The translations under genes were made by a program, and so were the position numbers. 39,418 nt of DNA, taken from contig JANQGV010000075.1 of the NCBI GenBank assembly GCA_028282925.1, positions 1 to 39,418 of the forward strand, given 5' to 3'. The stretch's first letter is position 1. Each line of letters starts with the position of its first letter. This stretch comes from Thermodesulfobacteriota bacterium (lineage in GTDB: Bacteria > Desulfobacterota > WTBG01 > CAIYCZ01 > CAIRTM01). Below the pieces are notes generated by a model. It worked only from the letters and a program-made list of their open reading frames with translations. It searched no databases and was not told the origin of the DNA. Positions 18,117 to 26,748 of this stretch are shown here, piece after piece.

Positions 18117-18143
18117 TAAGATTTTTGATTAATCTGTCGATAC
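18117..18143 (+). promoter_or_regulatory. Sigma-28-like promoter for flagellin
   Basis: TAAGATTT (18117-18124), an 11-base spacer, then GTCGATAC (18136-18143) match TAAAGTTT-N11-GCCGATAA at 6 of 8 positions in each half. The predicted start near 18150 gives a long leader of about 190 nt. Confidence 0.6.
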
Positions 18144-18267
18144 GGTCATTGAATACAAAGAAACCATGTAGAAAGGAGGTTAATTCACACGGTACGTTAT
18201 TAGAGACTGGTAGTAAAAGCAGTAATCGTAGTAATGTACATTCCTACAATTAGCAGAAACAAAAAAC

Positions 18268-18306
18268 GGCAAGGATGCCAATAGCTTTCGGCAAGATGCT
18301 GAAAGC
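18268..18306 (+). promoter_or_regulatory. Flagellin mRNA leader hairpins, possible CsrA site
   Basis: Two adjacent hairpins lie in the leader. GGCA-AGGA-TGCC (18268-18279) puts GGA in a tetraloop, the preferred presentation for CsrA. GCTTTCGGCA-AGA-TGCTGAAAGC (18284-18306) is a 10-bp stem with one G-U pair. The ribosome-binding site AAGGAGG (18324-18330) supplies a second GGA, so CsrA bridging could repress translation as described for Bacillus hag. No csrA or fliW gene is in the window. Confidence 0.5.
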
Positions 18307-18339
18307 AAAAGAAAAACTAAATCAAGGAGGATTTATACC

Positions 18340-19185
18340 ATGCCATTAGTCATTAACCACAACTTGATGGCCATGAATGCATCCCGTAACTTTACGACTG
18401 CATTCGACGCTCTCGCAGTTTCAACAGCCCGTCTTTCATCCGGTTTGAGAATCAACTCTTCAGCAGACGATGCTGCCGGCCTGGCAGTTAGTGAGCTCAT
18501 GCGTGCTGAAATCGCCGCCCTTAACCAGGGTGTTCGAAACGCCCGCGATGCCCAGAGTCTTCTGCAGACCGCTGACGGTGCTCTGGCTGTTATCGATGAA
18601 AAGCTCATTCGTATGAAAGAGCTTGCCGAACAGTCCGCAACGGGTACGTATACATCGTCCCAGCGTACAATCATGAACACCGAGTTCGGCCTTATGCGCA
18701 GTGAGATAACCCGAATAGCAAATGCTACCAAGTTTAACGGTGTTTACCTGTTGAACGGTAACCTCTCCGGAGCCGGAACCAACGGACTCAAGATCCACTT
18801 TGGTCCGACAAACTCCTCCGCAGAGGATTACTATTTTATTTCAATCAGCGACGCCCGCGGTTCTGCACTGGGTATCGATGCTGTCAGCATCGCCTCACAG
18901 TCCGGCGCCCAGGGAGCCCTGGTAACCCTTGACGCGGCTATTACCGCTAAAGATAATATCCGTGCCAACATTGGTAGTTATATCAACCGTCTCTCAAACA
19001 CTGTTTCGCAGTTGTCGATCCAGGCAGAGAACCTGCAGGCAGCGGAATCACGTATTCGTGACGCCGACATCGCCCTGGAAATGACCGACTTCGTAACAAA
19101 CCAGATCAAATCTCAGGCTGCTATCGCGATGCTTGCCCAGGCAAACATGCTGCCGCAGATGGCACTGACCCTGATCGGTGGTTAA
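18340..19185 (+). CDS. fliC: Flagellin
   Basis: The 281-residue protein is a short flagellin comprising only the conserved D0/D1 ends. The N-terminal landmarks are VINHNLMAMNASRNF, RLSSGLRINSSADDAAGLAV and SLLQTADGAL. The C-terminal landmarks are NRLSNTVSQLSIQAENLQAA, ESRIRDADIALEMTDF and LAQANMLPQMALTLIGG. The variable D2/D3 region is reduced to about 40 residues (145-185), rich in Ser, Asn and Thr, which offers few sites for O-glycosylation. It forms the filament after export through the flagellar type III system. A strong AAGGAGG precedes the ATG; a sigma-28-like promoter, a structured leader and a strong terminator surround the gene. It is the only flagellin here. Confidence 0.97.
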   Translation: MPLVINHNLMAMNASRNFTTAFDALAVSTARLSSGLRINSSADDAAGLAVSELMRAEIAALNQGVRNARDAQSLLQTADGALAVIDEKLIRMKELAEQSATGTYTSSQRTIMNTEFGLMRSEITRIANATKFNGVYLLNGNLSGAGTNGLKIHFGPTNSSAEDYYFISISDARGSALGIDAVSIASQSGAQGALVTLDAAITAKDNIRANIGSYINRLSNTVSQLSIQAENLQAAESRIRDADIALEMTDFVTNQIKSQAAIAMLAQANMLPQMALTLIGG

Positions 19186-19200
19186 TATTTTCCGCTTTGA

Positions 19201-19239
19201 GGGCCGGCTGGGGCAAACATTGCCTGCCGGCCCTTTTTT
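19201..19239 (+). terminator. Strong rho-independent terminator after flagellin
   Basis: GGGCCGGC (19201-19208) pairs with GCCGGCCC (19226-19233), with an inner GGCA/TGCC stem, followed by six T at 19234-19239. It lies 15 bases after the flagellin stop and separates it from the fliD promoter. Confidence 0.88.
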
Positions 19240-19298
19240 ATTGCCTGTTTTATTTTGCAATACACTGTATTTACTTCATATTTATTTGAAATTTGTTT

Positions 19299-19314
19299 TG
19301 GCTTTATATTTGCA
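19299..19314 (+). promoter_or_regulatory. Sigma-54-like promoter for fliD-fliS
   Basis: TGGC-TTTATAT-TTGCA (19299-19314) has the exact -24/-12 spacing and intact GG and GC of RpoN promoters. The predicted start near 19326 leaves about 41 nt to the fliD ATG. Confidence 0.6.
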
Positions 19315-19366
19315 TTATATCTGCTTGGATACAAAAAACCAGTAACAGGCAGGGTGTATAGAGACC

Positions 19367-21103
19367 ATGGCAGGAGCAATTACATTTACCGGGCTGGGTT
19401 CCGGCATCGACATGAAAAGCATTATAGACGGCACGCTTGAGGTCGAACGCCTGCGCTATATCCAACCTATGGAGAACTGGAAGGCTGAATGGGAGGCAAA
19501 AGTTGAGGCCTTCCAGAACCTGAACACCAAGCTGGCGAACCTGCACTCCACCGTTAAAAGCATTGACACAACAAATGAGTTTTATGCCAAAACAGCCTCT
19601 TCCTCTGATGAAAGCGAAGTAAGCGCCACTGCCGATAGTACGGCCGTTAATAATTCATATAAAATTGAAATCGGACAACTTGCCGCAGCTGAAAAAGAAA
19701 TTCACGAGGGACTCACCAGTGAAGACACAGTGGTGCATACCGGCGGCGCAGCCGGCAGTTTTGATTATACCTATGCCGGCACCTCGGTCAGCATATCCGT
19801 AGTCAGCGGTACAACCCTGACACAGCTTGTAAATTCCATCAACAACGATCCCTCAAACCCCGGGGTTACCGCCAGCATCCTGGACGATGGCTCCGGCGGC
19901 GCTACATCACATCATTTAGTTTTAACCGGAAATGATACCGGTGCCAGCAACACCATTGCAGTCACGTCCGTGCCGGATCAAATGAATAACAACTTCGATC
20001 AAACAGGTGCTGCTAATGCTTGGTTTAAAATTGATGATTATCCTGATGGAGTTGGAAATTATATTGAAAGAGAAACCAACACCATCAGCGATTTGATAAC
20101 CGGTGTTACCTTTACACTCAAAGAAACACATGATATTCCTTCAAACGAGTCGGCCACAGTTACTATAGCCACCGACAAAACAAGTACAAAACAGAATATC
20201 TATGACTTTGTTGACGCATTCAACGAGGTTCGTACCTATATACAGGAAATAACCAAGCTTGACCCCACTGTTGCGGAAGCAAACCTCACGAACGGCAACG
20301 ATGAAGTAACCCCGGAAGACACTGAAAACGGCATCCTGCTGGGAAACTACGGTGTCAATACCATCAAGAGCCGTTTGGATGCAATCGTAACAGGCAGCCC
20401 GTCCGGTTTCCGGGATGGCAGCGACACCTATATCAACCTTATGCAGATCGGCATTTATACCGATGTGGACCAGGGCTCGGAAACCCAGGGCCTGCTGATT
20501 ATCAACGAAACCGATCTCAATGAGGCACTGTCCGACAACCCGGATGCCGTGGCAGACCTGTTTGCCTCCTATTTCGACGGTCGCGCCGCCGGGGGCACTA
20601 ATTCAGATAAAATCGAGTATGTCAGCTATATCGACGGCATTACCGAGCCGGGCACCTATGAAATCGATTTCAACAGCTCAAACCCGGCCCAGAGCAGAAT
20701 GCGCATTGCAGGCGGTGAGTGGCATACGGTTTTTAGCTGGGACGTGGATACCAAAACCCTGACCGGTGCCGAGGGCGAAGCCGAATCAGGTCTGGTTATT
20801 AAAGTAACCGACGACAGCTCCGATTTCACCGACGCCTTTATCGATCTTAAGCGCGGTCTGGCAGGCGACATGAACGATGAACTGACCTTCCTGACCCATT
20901 CGGATGATGGCCCCTTGGCTGTCCTGGAAGATAATTACAATACGATTATCAATAATATCAACAGTAAAATTTCATACGAAGAAAACCGGATAGAAATTCT
21001 TGAAATGCGGCTGACTGCCAAGTACGCCCGTCTGGAAGCAACCCTGACCGAGCTGAACAGCCAGATGAATTCGCTGAACAGCTCTATCGCACGATTAGGC
21101 TAA
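19367..21103 (+). CDS. fliD: Flagellar filament cap protein FliD
   Basis: The 578-residue protein is FliD/HAP2. The N-terminus ITFTGLGSGIDMKSIIDGTL is the family signature. The FliD N domain covers about 1-105, a variable Ser/Thr/Gly-rich middle spans about 130-400, and a FliD C domain ends in a coiled coil (INSKISYEENRIEILEMRLTAKYARLEATL, then LNSQMNSLNSSIARLG). It caps the filament and folds exported flagellin. The ATG at 19367 fits the family start, although the ribosome-binding site is weak. A sigma-54-like promoter precedes it, and fliS follows after 33 bases. Length is within the normal range. Confidence 0.96.
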   Translation: MAGAITFTGLGSGIDMKSIIDGTLEVERLRYIQPMENWKAEWEAKVEAFQNLNTKLANLHSTVKSIDTTNEFYAKTASSSDESEVSATADSTAVNNSYKIEIGQLAAAEKEIHEGLTSEDTVVHTGGAAGSFDYTYAGTSVSISVVSGTTLTQLVNSINNDPSNPGVTASILDDGSGGATSHHLVLTGNDTGASNTIAVTSVPDQMNNNFDQTGAANAWFKIDDYPDGVGNYIERETNTISDLITGVTFTLKETHDIPSNESATVTIATDKTSTKQNIYDFVDAFNEVRTYIQEITKLDPTVAEANLTNGNDEVTPEDTENGILLGNYGVNTIKSRLDAIVTGSPSGFRDGSDTYINLMQIGIYTDVDQGSETQGLLIINETDLNEALSDNPDAVADLFASYFDGRAAGGTNSDKIEYVSYIDGITEPGTYEIDFNSSNPAQSRMRIAGGEWHTVFSWDVDTKTLTGAEGEAESGLVIKVTDDSSDFTDAFIDLKRGLAGDMNDELTFLTHSDDGPLAVLEDNYNTIINNINSKISYEENRIEILEMRLTAKYARLEATLTELNSQMNSLNSSIARLG

Positions 21104-21136
21104 CAACAACATTTACTATACGGGAGGATGCACATC

Positions 21137-21595
21137 GTGAATTACCAAAACAACGCCAACGCGAACACTTACAAAAACATGGAGGTTTCATCAAGCAACC
21201 GTCTCAAAATCATTGTGATGGTATACGATGCGGTAATTGCATCGCTTAAAGAAGCCATAGAGACCCATGGGCGCAACGATATGGTAAAACGCAACCAGTA
21301 TATCTCCCGGGCCCAGTTTATTATCCTGGAGCTGAACAGCGCCCTTGATATGCAGCGCGGCGAAGAAATCGCCGAAAACCTGCGTAAGATATACCACTTT
21401 CTCAACCGACACCTGGGCGATTTCCTCAATGACAACGATATCCGGAAAGTACGTGAATCATTGAAAATACTGGAAAGCATCAGGGAATCGTGGAAAGCCA
21501 TTGAGAAGGAAAACGAAACCGGCAGCCAGGGAGCGGCCGTATACCACAGCAGCCGGAATGACGCCCAGCCGACAATCAACACCCGGGTCGGATGA
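21137..21595 (+). CDS. fliS: Flagellin export chaperone FliS
   Basis: The 152-residue helical protein has the FliS core: NTYKNMEVSSSNRLKIIVMVYD, then AQFIILELNSALDMQRGEEI and LRKIYHFLNRHLGD. FliS binds the C-terminus of flagellin and prevents premature polymerisation before export. The GTG at 21137 is chosen because GGGAGG (21122-21127) stands 9 bases before it; the in-frame ATG at 21128 would abut that site. The first 10 residues and the Ser/Asn/Gln-rich C-terminal tail after about 125 are less conserved. It follows fliD in the usual order and is probably co-transcribed. Confidence 0.93.
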   Translation: MNYQNNANANTYKNMEVSSSNRLKIIVMVYDAVIASLKEAIETHGRNDMVKRNQYISRAQFIILELNSALDMQRGEEIAENLRKIYHFLNRHLGDFLNDNDIRKVRESLKILESIRESWKAIEKENETGSQGAAVYHSSRNDAQPTINTRVG

Positions 21596-21611
21596 TAACG
21601 GGATAGCATGC

Positions 21612-21630
21612 CGGGCCAAAAACCGGCCCG
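21612..21630 (+). repeat. Short hairpin after fliS
   Basis: CGGGCC (21612-21617) pairs with GGCCCG (21625-21630) around a 7-base loop, 16 bases after the fliS stop. No T-run follows, so it is a possible but non-canonical terminator or mRNA 3'-end stabiliser. Confidence 0.4.
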
Positions 21631-21870
21631 TTCGGGTTAATGGTAACCAACGCATGCTATTCCACACGCCCTCCCTTTGCTCCATTACCGTTCAGCACAA
21701 ACGAAAACTATACACAATCACTTTTAATCAGAAGAACCCTGAATTTCACATCAGCCCTTTTCTTACAAGCCATTAATATTTAACGTATAAACAACCAGCC
21801 CGTTTTACATTATCTACATCTGACCCTGAAAATTATATAGACCCAAAAACCGGTCACCCTGCGACGGGGA

Positions 21871-22004
21871 GACTGTGTCGTAATAAAAAACGCGAAAATG
21901 AAGGCTTTCATAGCCCAATAAGCGATTATTTTAAAATTTTAACGATCGCATGGTTAAAAAAAACAGCTCCTAAACCGGTAAAAATGAATTGTGACACAAC
22001 CTCC
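21871..22004. mobile_element. Possible MITE-like remnant with imperfect terminal inverted repeats
   Basis: GACTGTGTCGTAAT (21871-21884) and the complement of AATTGTGACACAACC (21988-22002) agree at about 10 of 14 positions, enclosing about 130 AT-rich bases without a gene. The size and ends resemble a transposon-derived miniature element, but no target duplication was recognised. The rest of the 21596-22214 gap shows only the two hairpins listed separately. Confidence 0.3.
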
Positions 22005-22167
22005 AAGTCGCAGAATGACTTTTTAATACTTATAAGGTTGACCGGGTTTAGTAGAATCAACCAATATGTGTATAAATTATGGCTACTGTCCGTAATCGAT
22101 ATGAGTGGATGGTCGGCATTGCTTCCCCAAGTTTACCAGGGAAGACAATGTACGTGATATGCTTTAC

Positions 22168-22200
22168 AACATAGTGAAACTTATACAGTTTCACCATGTT
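22168..22200 (-). repeat. 14-bp inverted repeat at the end of the glycosylation operon
   Basis: AACATAGTGAAACT (22168-22181) pairs with AGTTTCACCATGTT (22187-22200) around a TATAC loop, with one mismatch. It lies 14 bases past the stop of the last minus-strand gene, where a terminator is expected, but lacks a T-run on that strand. Confidence 0.6.
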
Positions 22201-22214
22201 GCTTCACATTTTTC

Positions 22215-22574
22215 CTAAAGTTTCTTATCTATAAACTTCGGGATATGGGACTTTTTAGCGTTGAATTTCCTGCGCAGCTTGCGCATTTTCTGGTATTTGT
22301 CGATGTCCTTGAGCAGTTCTTTTTTGTACCCTTCAAGGAGACCCCGCAATTCACAGTCTTTCTGCAGCATGTGCTCAATTTCACCGGCGGTCTTCTTACG
22401 GCTGTCGGTGTCAAGGTCCCTCTTGAAGATATTATTCTTTTCAAGGATCGCCCGGCGCTTTTCCAGGCATGAAGTGACCTTGGCAAGATTATTGACCCTC
22501 CCGGCCTGCAACGCCATGTCTGTAAGAAGGCACAACTCGTCTATATGATTTAAAGAGAAATCTTTTCTATTCAT
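22215..22574 (-). CDS. Small helical protein, FliT/FlgN-like flagellar chaperone candidate
   Basis: The 119-residue protein is almost entirely charged helix. LCLLTDMALQAGRVNNLAKVTSCLEKRRAILE resembles the helical pattern ending in a (K/E)R-ro-x-L motif found in FliT- and FlgN-type export chaperones. A very basic C-terminus follows (MRKLRRKFNAKKSHIP). Such chaperones bind FliD or hook-associated proteins and are usually encoded near fliD-fliS, as here. It is the last gene of the minus-strand island, 15 bases after the 205-residue hypothetical gene. Sequence identity to any named family could not be established by eye, so the role is inferred from size, helicity and position. Confidence 0.5.
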   Translation of the reverse strand: MNRKDFSLNHIDELCLLTDMALQAGRVNNLAKVTSCLEKRRAILEKNNIFKRDLDTDSRKKTAGEIEHMLQKDCELRGLLEGYKKELLKDIDKYQKMRKLRRKFNAKKSHIPKFIDKKL

Positions 22575-22589
22575 GGGTGCGGTCTCTAT

Positions 22590-23207
22590 TTAATTGTTAT
22601 TGTATTCAGCCGATTTCGTTTCGAAAATAGCAATCCAGTTCGTCAGCATGGGTACAATTTCATACTCAATCAAGTCCGCCAGCAGGATCAAGTCGCCCTC
22701 TTCCTGGGTGGTTTTGATTTCGTCGATGATATTGATCAGCTTTGACCACTCATCCTGAACCGTGTGACCGTTATACTGTGTTCCCTCAAAATCCCAGTTG
22801 ATGGTGTTACGGGTCGTATCGATAAACTTGAACAGGTCTCTGAACGATTCAAGCAGGTTGATAAAATTTTCGAACGCCTCGGCCTCATCATACATTCTGA
22901 ACAGCTCGGCGGTCCTGTTGGCTGAATCGATGATGCGGGTAATCAGAACGCTGCTGTCCTTCAATGCCGCACCGGCAACCTGCTCGAGAGACACGGTCTT
23001 GATGTCGAGATCCATAACCCGCTCGAGACCTATATCACGCGCCTGACCCGGGTAGAGCTCTGAAAATTCATTGCCGTTCACAACAACCGTTCCCACGAGA
23101 TGATTTTCCGGTACGGCATTGTTTGCCAGTTGCACCAGCGCTTCCTCAAGATTGCCTGCGCTTGCGCATTGGCCGTTTACCATGTTTCCATTGATTGTAA
23201 TGTTCAT
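22590..23207 (-). CDS. Hypothetical protein of the flagellar glycosylation island
   Basis: I do not recognise this 205-residue protein. Residues 1-60 look beta-rich and open with MNITINGNMVNG, then a VVVNGNEF strand. The rest looks helical and acidic (FENFINLLESFRDLFKFIDT, LILLADLIEYEIVPML). There is no signal peptide or membrane segment. A strong AAAGGAGG lies just before the ATG, suggesting good translation. It sits between a GT9 gene and the FliT-like gene, so a chaperone or targeting role for flagellar export or glycosylation is possible, but this is only context. Confidence 0.7.
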   Translation of the reverse strand: MNITINGNMVNGQCASAGNLEEALVQLANNAVPENHLVGTVVVNGNEFSELYPGQARDIGLERVMDLDIKTVSLEQVAGAALKDSSVLITRIIDSANRTAELFRMYDEAEAFENFINLLESFRDLFKFIDTTRNTINWDFEGTQYNGHTVQDEWSKLINIIDEIKTTQEEGDLILLADLIEYEIVPMLTNWIAIFETKSAEYNNN

Positions 23208-23227
23208 AGTTGCCTCCTTTGTTAAAA

Positions 23228-24901
23228 CTATCTATTCATTAGTATAAATAATTGTTGTCCTATTGCTTCCAGTTCATTGATTCGTGAAACTAACACTTCA
23301 TATACCGTCCTGGTCTGAACGGCCATATCCGTAATGGAACCGCCTTCTATAATTTCCTTTTCGTACAGGAAAAGGTGTATCAAGTTTTTGAACGGTTTTA
23401 TCATTTCACCGGCACTTATGACTTCGTTGTCAAGGGCTTCAAGTTGTTGTGTAAGATGCTGGAGCCGTGAAATATTGGGAACCGGGTTCATTCCGGCGCT
23501 ATGCACCTCATCCGCCAGCACGCCTCCTTTTCCGGCTGTTCTTTTCAGTTGAATAAAGTGCGGTAATAATACGTTCCACTGTCGAAGCAGATCAGGCACA
23601 GTATGCGTATGGTAATGCTTCTGTATATAGCGGTATATGTTTACAACAGCCTTTTCTCCAAGCCTGGGAACACCATACCCGGCTTCTGTTTCCGCCAATA
23701 CCCGGGACCACAGTACACGCTGCATATACACACTGAGTTTTTCAAATGAAATATCCTTTTTTTGCAAAGGATAAAAATCCATGAATCCGTTGGCATCAAA
23801 CCCTGAGCAGAACAATTGCACGCCCTTTTGTGCACAAAGGGCCTCAGTGTGTGTTTCAGAATGCGCTCCTAAAAGTATTTCAAGTGCGGCAAATACACTA
23901 TCAGGTGTAATACGGTTTCTGCATTCAAGGCTGTGACACGATTCAGGAAATTCGCAGGGATGGCATGCCATGTCGGGTTCGATTGCCAGGTTCCCTTCGC
24001 CATAGGGACCTGTGGAAATACATTTTTCCTTACCGGTGTGCAAGCTCAGTACTTTGGTACCGCAGGCTGTTGCAACATGCATGGGCCCGCTGTCGTTGGT
24101 AATAAGCACATCAGTATAGTGCATAAATGCCGTCAGCTCCTCCGGGGTTGTTTTACCGAGCATACTGATGACCTGACCGGGATAGTTCTTGAGCAGATAT
24201 GTAGAAACGTTGTTTTCCGTTTCAACACCATACAATATCATTTTGCAGGATATGTTTTTTATAATACGTTCACACAGCTCTATAAAATGTTCTTGAGGCC
24301 ATCTTTTTTCGTCCGTGCTTCCACCGGTATGCAATCCCAATAAAAGAGTGCCTTCGTCTATCCCCTGATGCTGAAGCATGTTGGAAGCAAACTGATACGT
24401 TTCCTGTGATGCATTCAATTTTGGTACAATCAAGTGCTGATCCAGACCGGCCATTTTTGAGTATAAGTCGATTACATGCATGGGCAGCGTTTTCCAGTTG
24501 CGGGTTGTAGAAATGAAAAACTTAGTCCAGGCCGAAATGTTTTCATTCAACCTGTTGCCCTGCCCTGCCAGAAACGCTGATATGACACCTATATGATGGG
24601 GTGTAATGTTTATGACCTTATTGAAATTTCTCAGCCGCAATTTCCCAAAAAATTCCTTTAAGTAACTGTAGGTCTGTTCAATACCGGCCGGATTGTTATG
24701 CAGGTCTGTACATATCTGTTTAAAATCAAGTGTATAGTATTCGTCGATACCGGGCAGCAGGCTGCAAAGCTGCTCGCAGTTGTTGTTTACCAGAAGAGAT
24801 ACGCGGGATTCAGGATACACGGACTTCAATCCCTGCAGCATAGGTGTTGTCTGCACAATATCACCGAATCTGGTTAAATTAACCACGAGAATCGATTCCA
24901 T
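23228..24901 (-). CDS. Glycosyltransferase family 9 protein with C-terminal helical extension
   Basis: The 557-residue protein starts with a GT9 (ADP-heptose:LPS heptosyltransferase-like) domain: ILVVNLTRFGDIVQTTPML at the N-terminus, LGLHTGGSTDEKRWP at 188-202 and LITNDSGPMHVATACGT at 266-282. A four-cysteine motif C313-x2-C316-x5-C322-x4-C327 follows STGPYGE. About 215 further residues, mostly helical, have no recognised domain. GT9 enzymes transfer heptose-type sugars from nucleotide donors. Beside flagellar genes, with no LPS genes visible, flagellin glycan assembly is the likely role. Its ATG shares one base with the preceding stop (TAATG), implying coupling. The donor sugar is unknown. 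Confidence 0.85.
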   Translation of the reverse strand: MESILVVNLTRFGDIVQTTPMLQGLKSVYPESRVSLLVNNNCEQLCSLLPGIDEYYTLDFKQICTDLHNNPAGIEQTYSYLKEFFGKLRLRNFNKVINITPHHIGVISAFLAGQGNRLNENISAWTKFFISTTRNWKTLPMHVIDLYSKMAGLDQHLIVPKLNASQETYQFASNMLQHQGIDEGTLLLGLHTGGSTDEKRWPQEHFIELCERIIKNISCKMILYGVETENNVSTYLLKNYPGQVISMLGKTTPEELTAFMHYTDVLITNDSGPMHVATACGTKVLSLHTGKEKCISTGPYGEGNLAIEPDMACHPCEFPESCHSLECRNRITPDSVFAALEILLGAHSETHTEALCAQKGVQLFCSGFDANGFMDFYPLQKKDISFEKLSVYMQRVLWSRVLAETEAGYGVPRLGEKAVVNIYRYIQKHYHTHTVPDLLRQWNVLLPHFIQLKRTAGKGGVLADEVHSAGMNPVPNISRLQHLTQQLEALDNEVISAGEMIKPFKNLIHLFLYEKEIIEGGSITDMAVQTRTVYEVLVSRINELEAIGQQLFILMNR

Positions 24902-26748
24902 TACCTGTGTTCCTGAAGGAGCTGTTCATATTCCTTAATAAGCAAAAACAGGGCTTCCGGGTACTCGATGGGCCCCTGTTTGGCATGTATGGCAGCAGCC
25001 ACCGTATCAATATTCGGTGCCCCCTGTGTGCGCCGCAGGGCATCGGATAGTATGGAAGTTGTTTCCGGATGTTTGGTATAAAATGCTTCCACGTCGTGTA
25101 TTACCGGCGATGACGGGGCCGATTTCTGATAGAAGCAATCGGGTTTTCTTTGCTGTATAAAGGACAGCATGTGCTCCATACGATGTTTGTAGGTATGCTC
25201 CTGCATAACACGTTTTTTGGCACGCTGTGCAATGGCCAGACGTTCATCGTCATGGGTCAGGAAGTATTCAATTTTAGCCCGTAAATCTTCAAGGTCCTTA
25301 TACGTAATAATTTCCTCACCAACCGCAAAATGGCGGTTCAGGATGCTGCGCTCATCAACCAGTTGAAAAGCCCCGCACGATGCAAGCTCATAGGTCCGAG
25401 GGTTCACAAAATCGCCCTGTGGATTGACCCCTTCATGGGAGACCGAAGAGTGTAAATTTATATTTATTTTTGAAGCATTAAAAATCTTCACCGTATCGTC
25501 GGTTGATATCCTGGCGCCGCTTCTCTGTACGTGCTGCCACACAGGGGAACGCATATCCCATTCGTTCCCCCAGATCTTGAAATCAAAATCAAGCAGGCCG
25601 TGAAACATTTTTTGACGATTATAATAACCGGCACCCATAAAAGAAATATCACTGCCGAATTCCTGCATGTCTTCCTGGGAAAGATTGGTTTCATTATGCA
25701 CCCCTGGATCAGCGGCCATGGGGAGGTAACAGTAATTCTGCACGCCGATATCCCGCAGTTCATCAAAAAAGCGGTCATCCTGGATGGTAAAATAAAAATC
25801 ATACAGCGGTGCATACTGTTTCCAGTACGGCATGTATTTGTAATCTTCCACAAACCAGAAGGCAGTTGTAATATTCAATTCGTTGAGCCGTTGCAAAGCC
25901 TGGGGACTCAGCGGTGCCTGAGAAAGGGCAAGTACCATGTCCGGTGCATAATCAAGACAGGTGCCGACTACCATTTCAGAGATAAGGTGCAGGAACAGGT
26001 CATTTAAGACCCTGGTGCTGTTGGTGTCGATCTTCATGCCGAGAACCTTCTGAAAAGGCTCATTAAACATCGATGCATCTAAAAGCTGTACTTCATGACC
26101 GAGTTCTTTAAGAGCATCGGTACAGTAACGTGTAACCGGCAAAGAACCGCCATAAATGGGGGAAACAATCAGAATACGAATTTTCTTTTTGGAAACTGTC
26201 GAATCCAGACTTGTTGTATTTGAGGCTGAAGAACAATTTTCTTTTTCAGTCAATTGTTTGAACACGCTTTGATTCACTTTGACCGTCGGCTGATGGGCAA
26301 ACAACACTTCAGGTGCCCGCTGCAGCTCGCTCACATCACAGCAAATGGTTATGGCTTCAATCAGGCCGGCCATATCGATCTGTTCGAAGGCGCACCTCAG
26401 AACATCAAGGCGCGGTTCAAGTACGACGACCCTGTTTGGCAGTTCGGTAAATGGCCGCACATGGTATCCAAACCCGAGCCCGAAAATGCATACCGTATCT
26501 CCGGGCTGCACGCTCTGTTTCGCCAGATGCGCCTGCAAAAAAGATCGGCCCTCCTTTTCAGGGTCGTACAGGCTGTGCAGGCTGATCCTGTTTATTTTCA
26601 GAACCGGTAATCCGTTTTTAGACATAACAACCTGATATTCCTGTGAAACAGAAGCAGACAACACCTGTTCAGCAAGAACAGGGTTCTTTTTTTGAAGAGC
26701 GGCAATATTATGTTCGAAAACCGTTTTATTCATTACAGAAATACTCAT
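24901..26748 (-). CDS. Maf-N-like/CgeB-like glycosyltransferase fusion (copy 1)
   Basis: The 615-residue protein has an N-terminal Rossmann-like part (about 1-170) with VCIFGLGFGYHVRPF and VVVLEPRLDVLRCAF, resembling the N-terminal domain of flagellin-glycosylating Maf proteins. A GT-B-type CgeB/DUF3880-like glycosyltransferase follows: IRILIVSPIYGGSLPVTRYC, FWFVEDYKYMP, YLPMAADPGVH, NPRTYELASCGAFQLVDER and MQEHTYKHRMEHML. It is one of three such fusions in the island and directly abuts the GT9 gene before it. A role in flagellin glycosylation is inferred from the Maf-like part and location. Acceptor and donor are unknown. Confidence 0.78.
   Translation of the reverse strand: MSISVMNKTVFEHNIAALQKKNPVLAEQVLSASVSQEYQVVMSKNGLPVLKINRISLHSLYDPEKEGRSFLQAHLAKQSVQPGDTVCIFGLGFGYHVRPFTELPNRVVVLEPRLDVLRCAFEQIDMAGLIEAITICCDVSELQRAPEVLFAHQPTVKVNQSVFKQLTEKENCSSASNTTSLDSTVSKKKIRILIVSPIYGGSLPVTRYCTDALKELGHEVQLLDASMFNEPFQKVLGMKIDTNSTRVLNDLFLHLISEMVVGTCLDYAPDMVLALSQAPLSPQALQRLNELNITTAFWFVEDYKYMPYWKQYAPLYDFYFTIQDDRFFDELRDIGVQNYCYLPMAADPGVHNETNLSQEDMQEFGSDISFMGAGYYNRQKMFHGLLDFDFKIWGNEWDMRSPVWQHVQRSGARISTDDTVKIFNASKININLHSSVSHEGVNPQGDFVNPRTYELASCGAFQLVDERSILNRHFAVGEEIITYKDLEDLRAKIEYFLTHDDERLAIAQRAKKRVMQEHTYKHRMEHMLSFIQQRKPDCFYQKSAPSSPVIHDVEAFYTKHPETTSILSDALRRTQGAPNIDTVAAAIHAKQGPIEYPEALFLLIKEYEQLLQEHR

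Noticed and set aside
18170-18185. GAAAGGAGGT as a ribosome-binding site for a small gene upstream of flagellin
   Set aside because: No start codon with a meaningful open frame follows at suitable distance; it is treated as part of the flagellin leader.
21501-21776. Open frame overlapping the fliS 3' end
   Set aside because: It lies mostly in another frame of fliS and then runs into non-coding sequence; no start signal or family resemblance.
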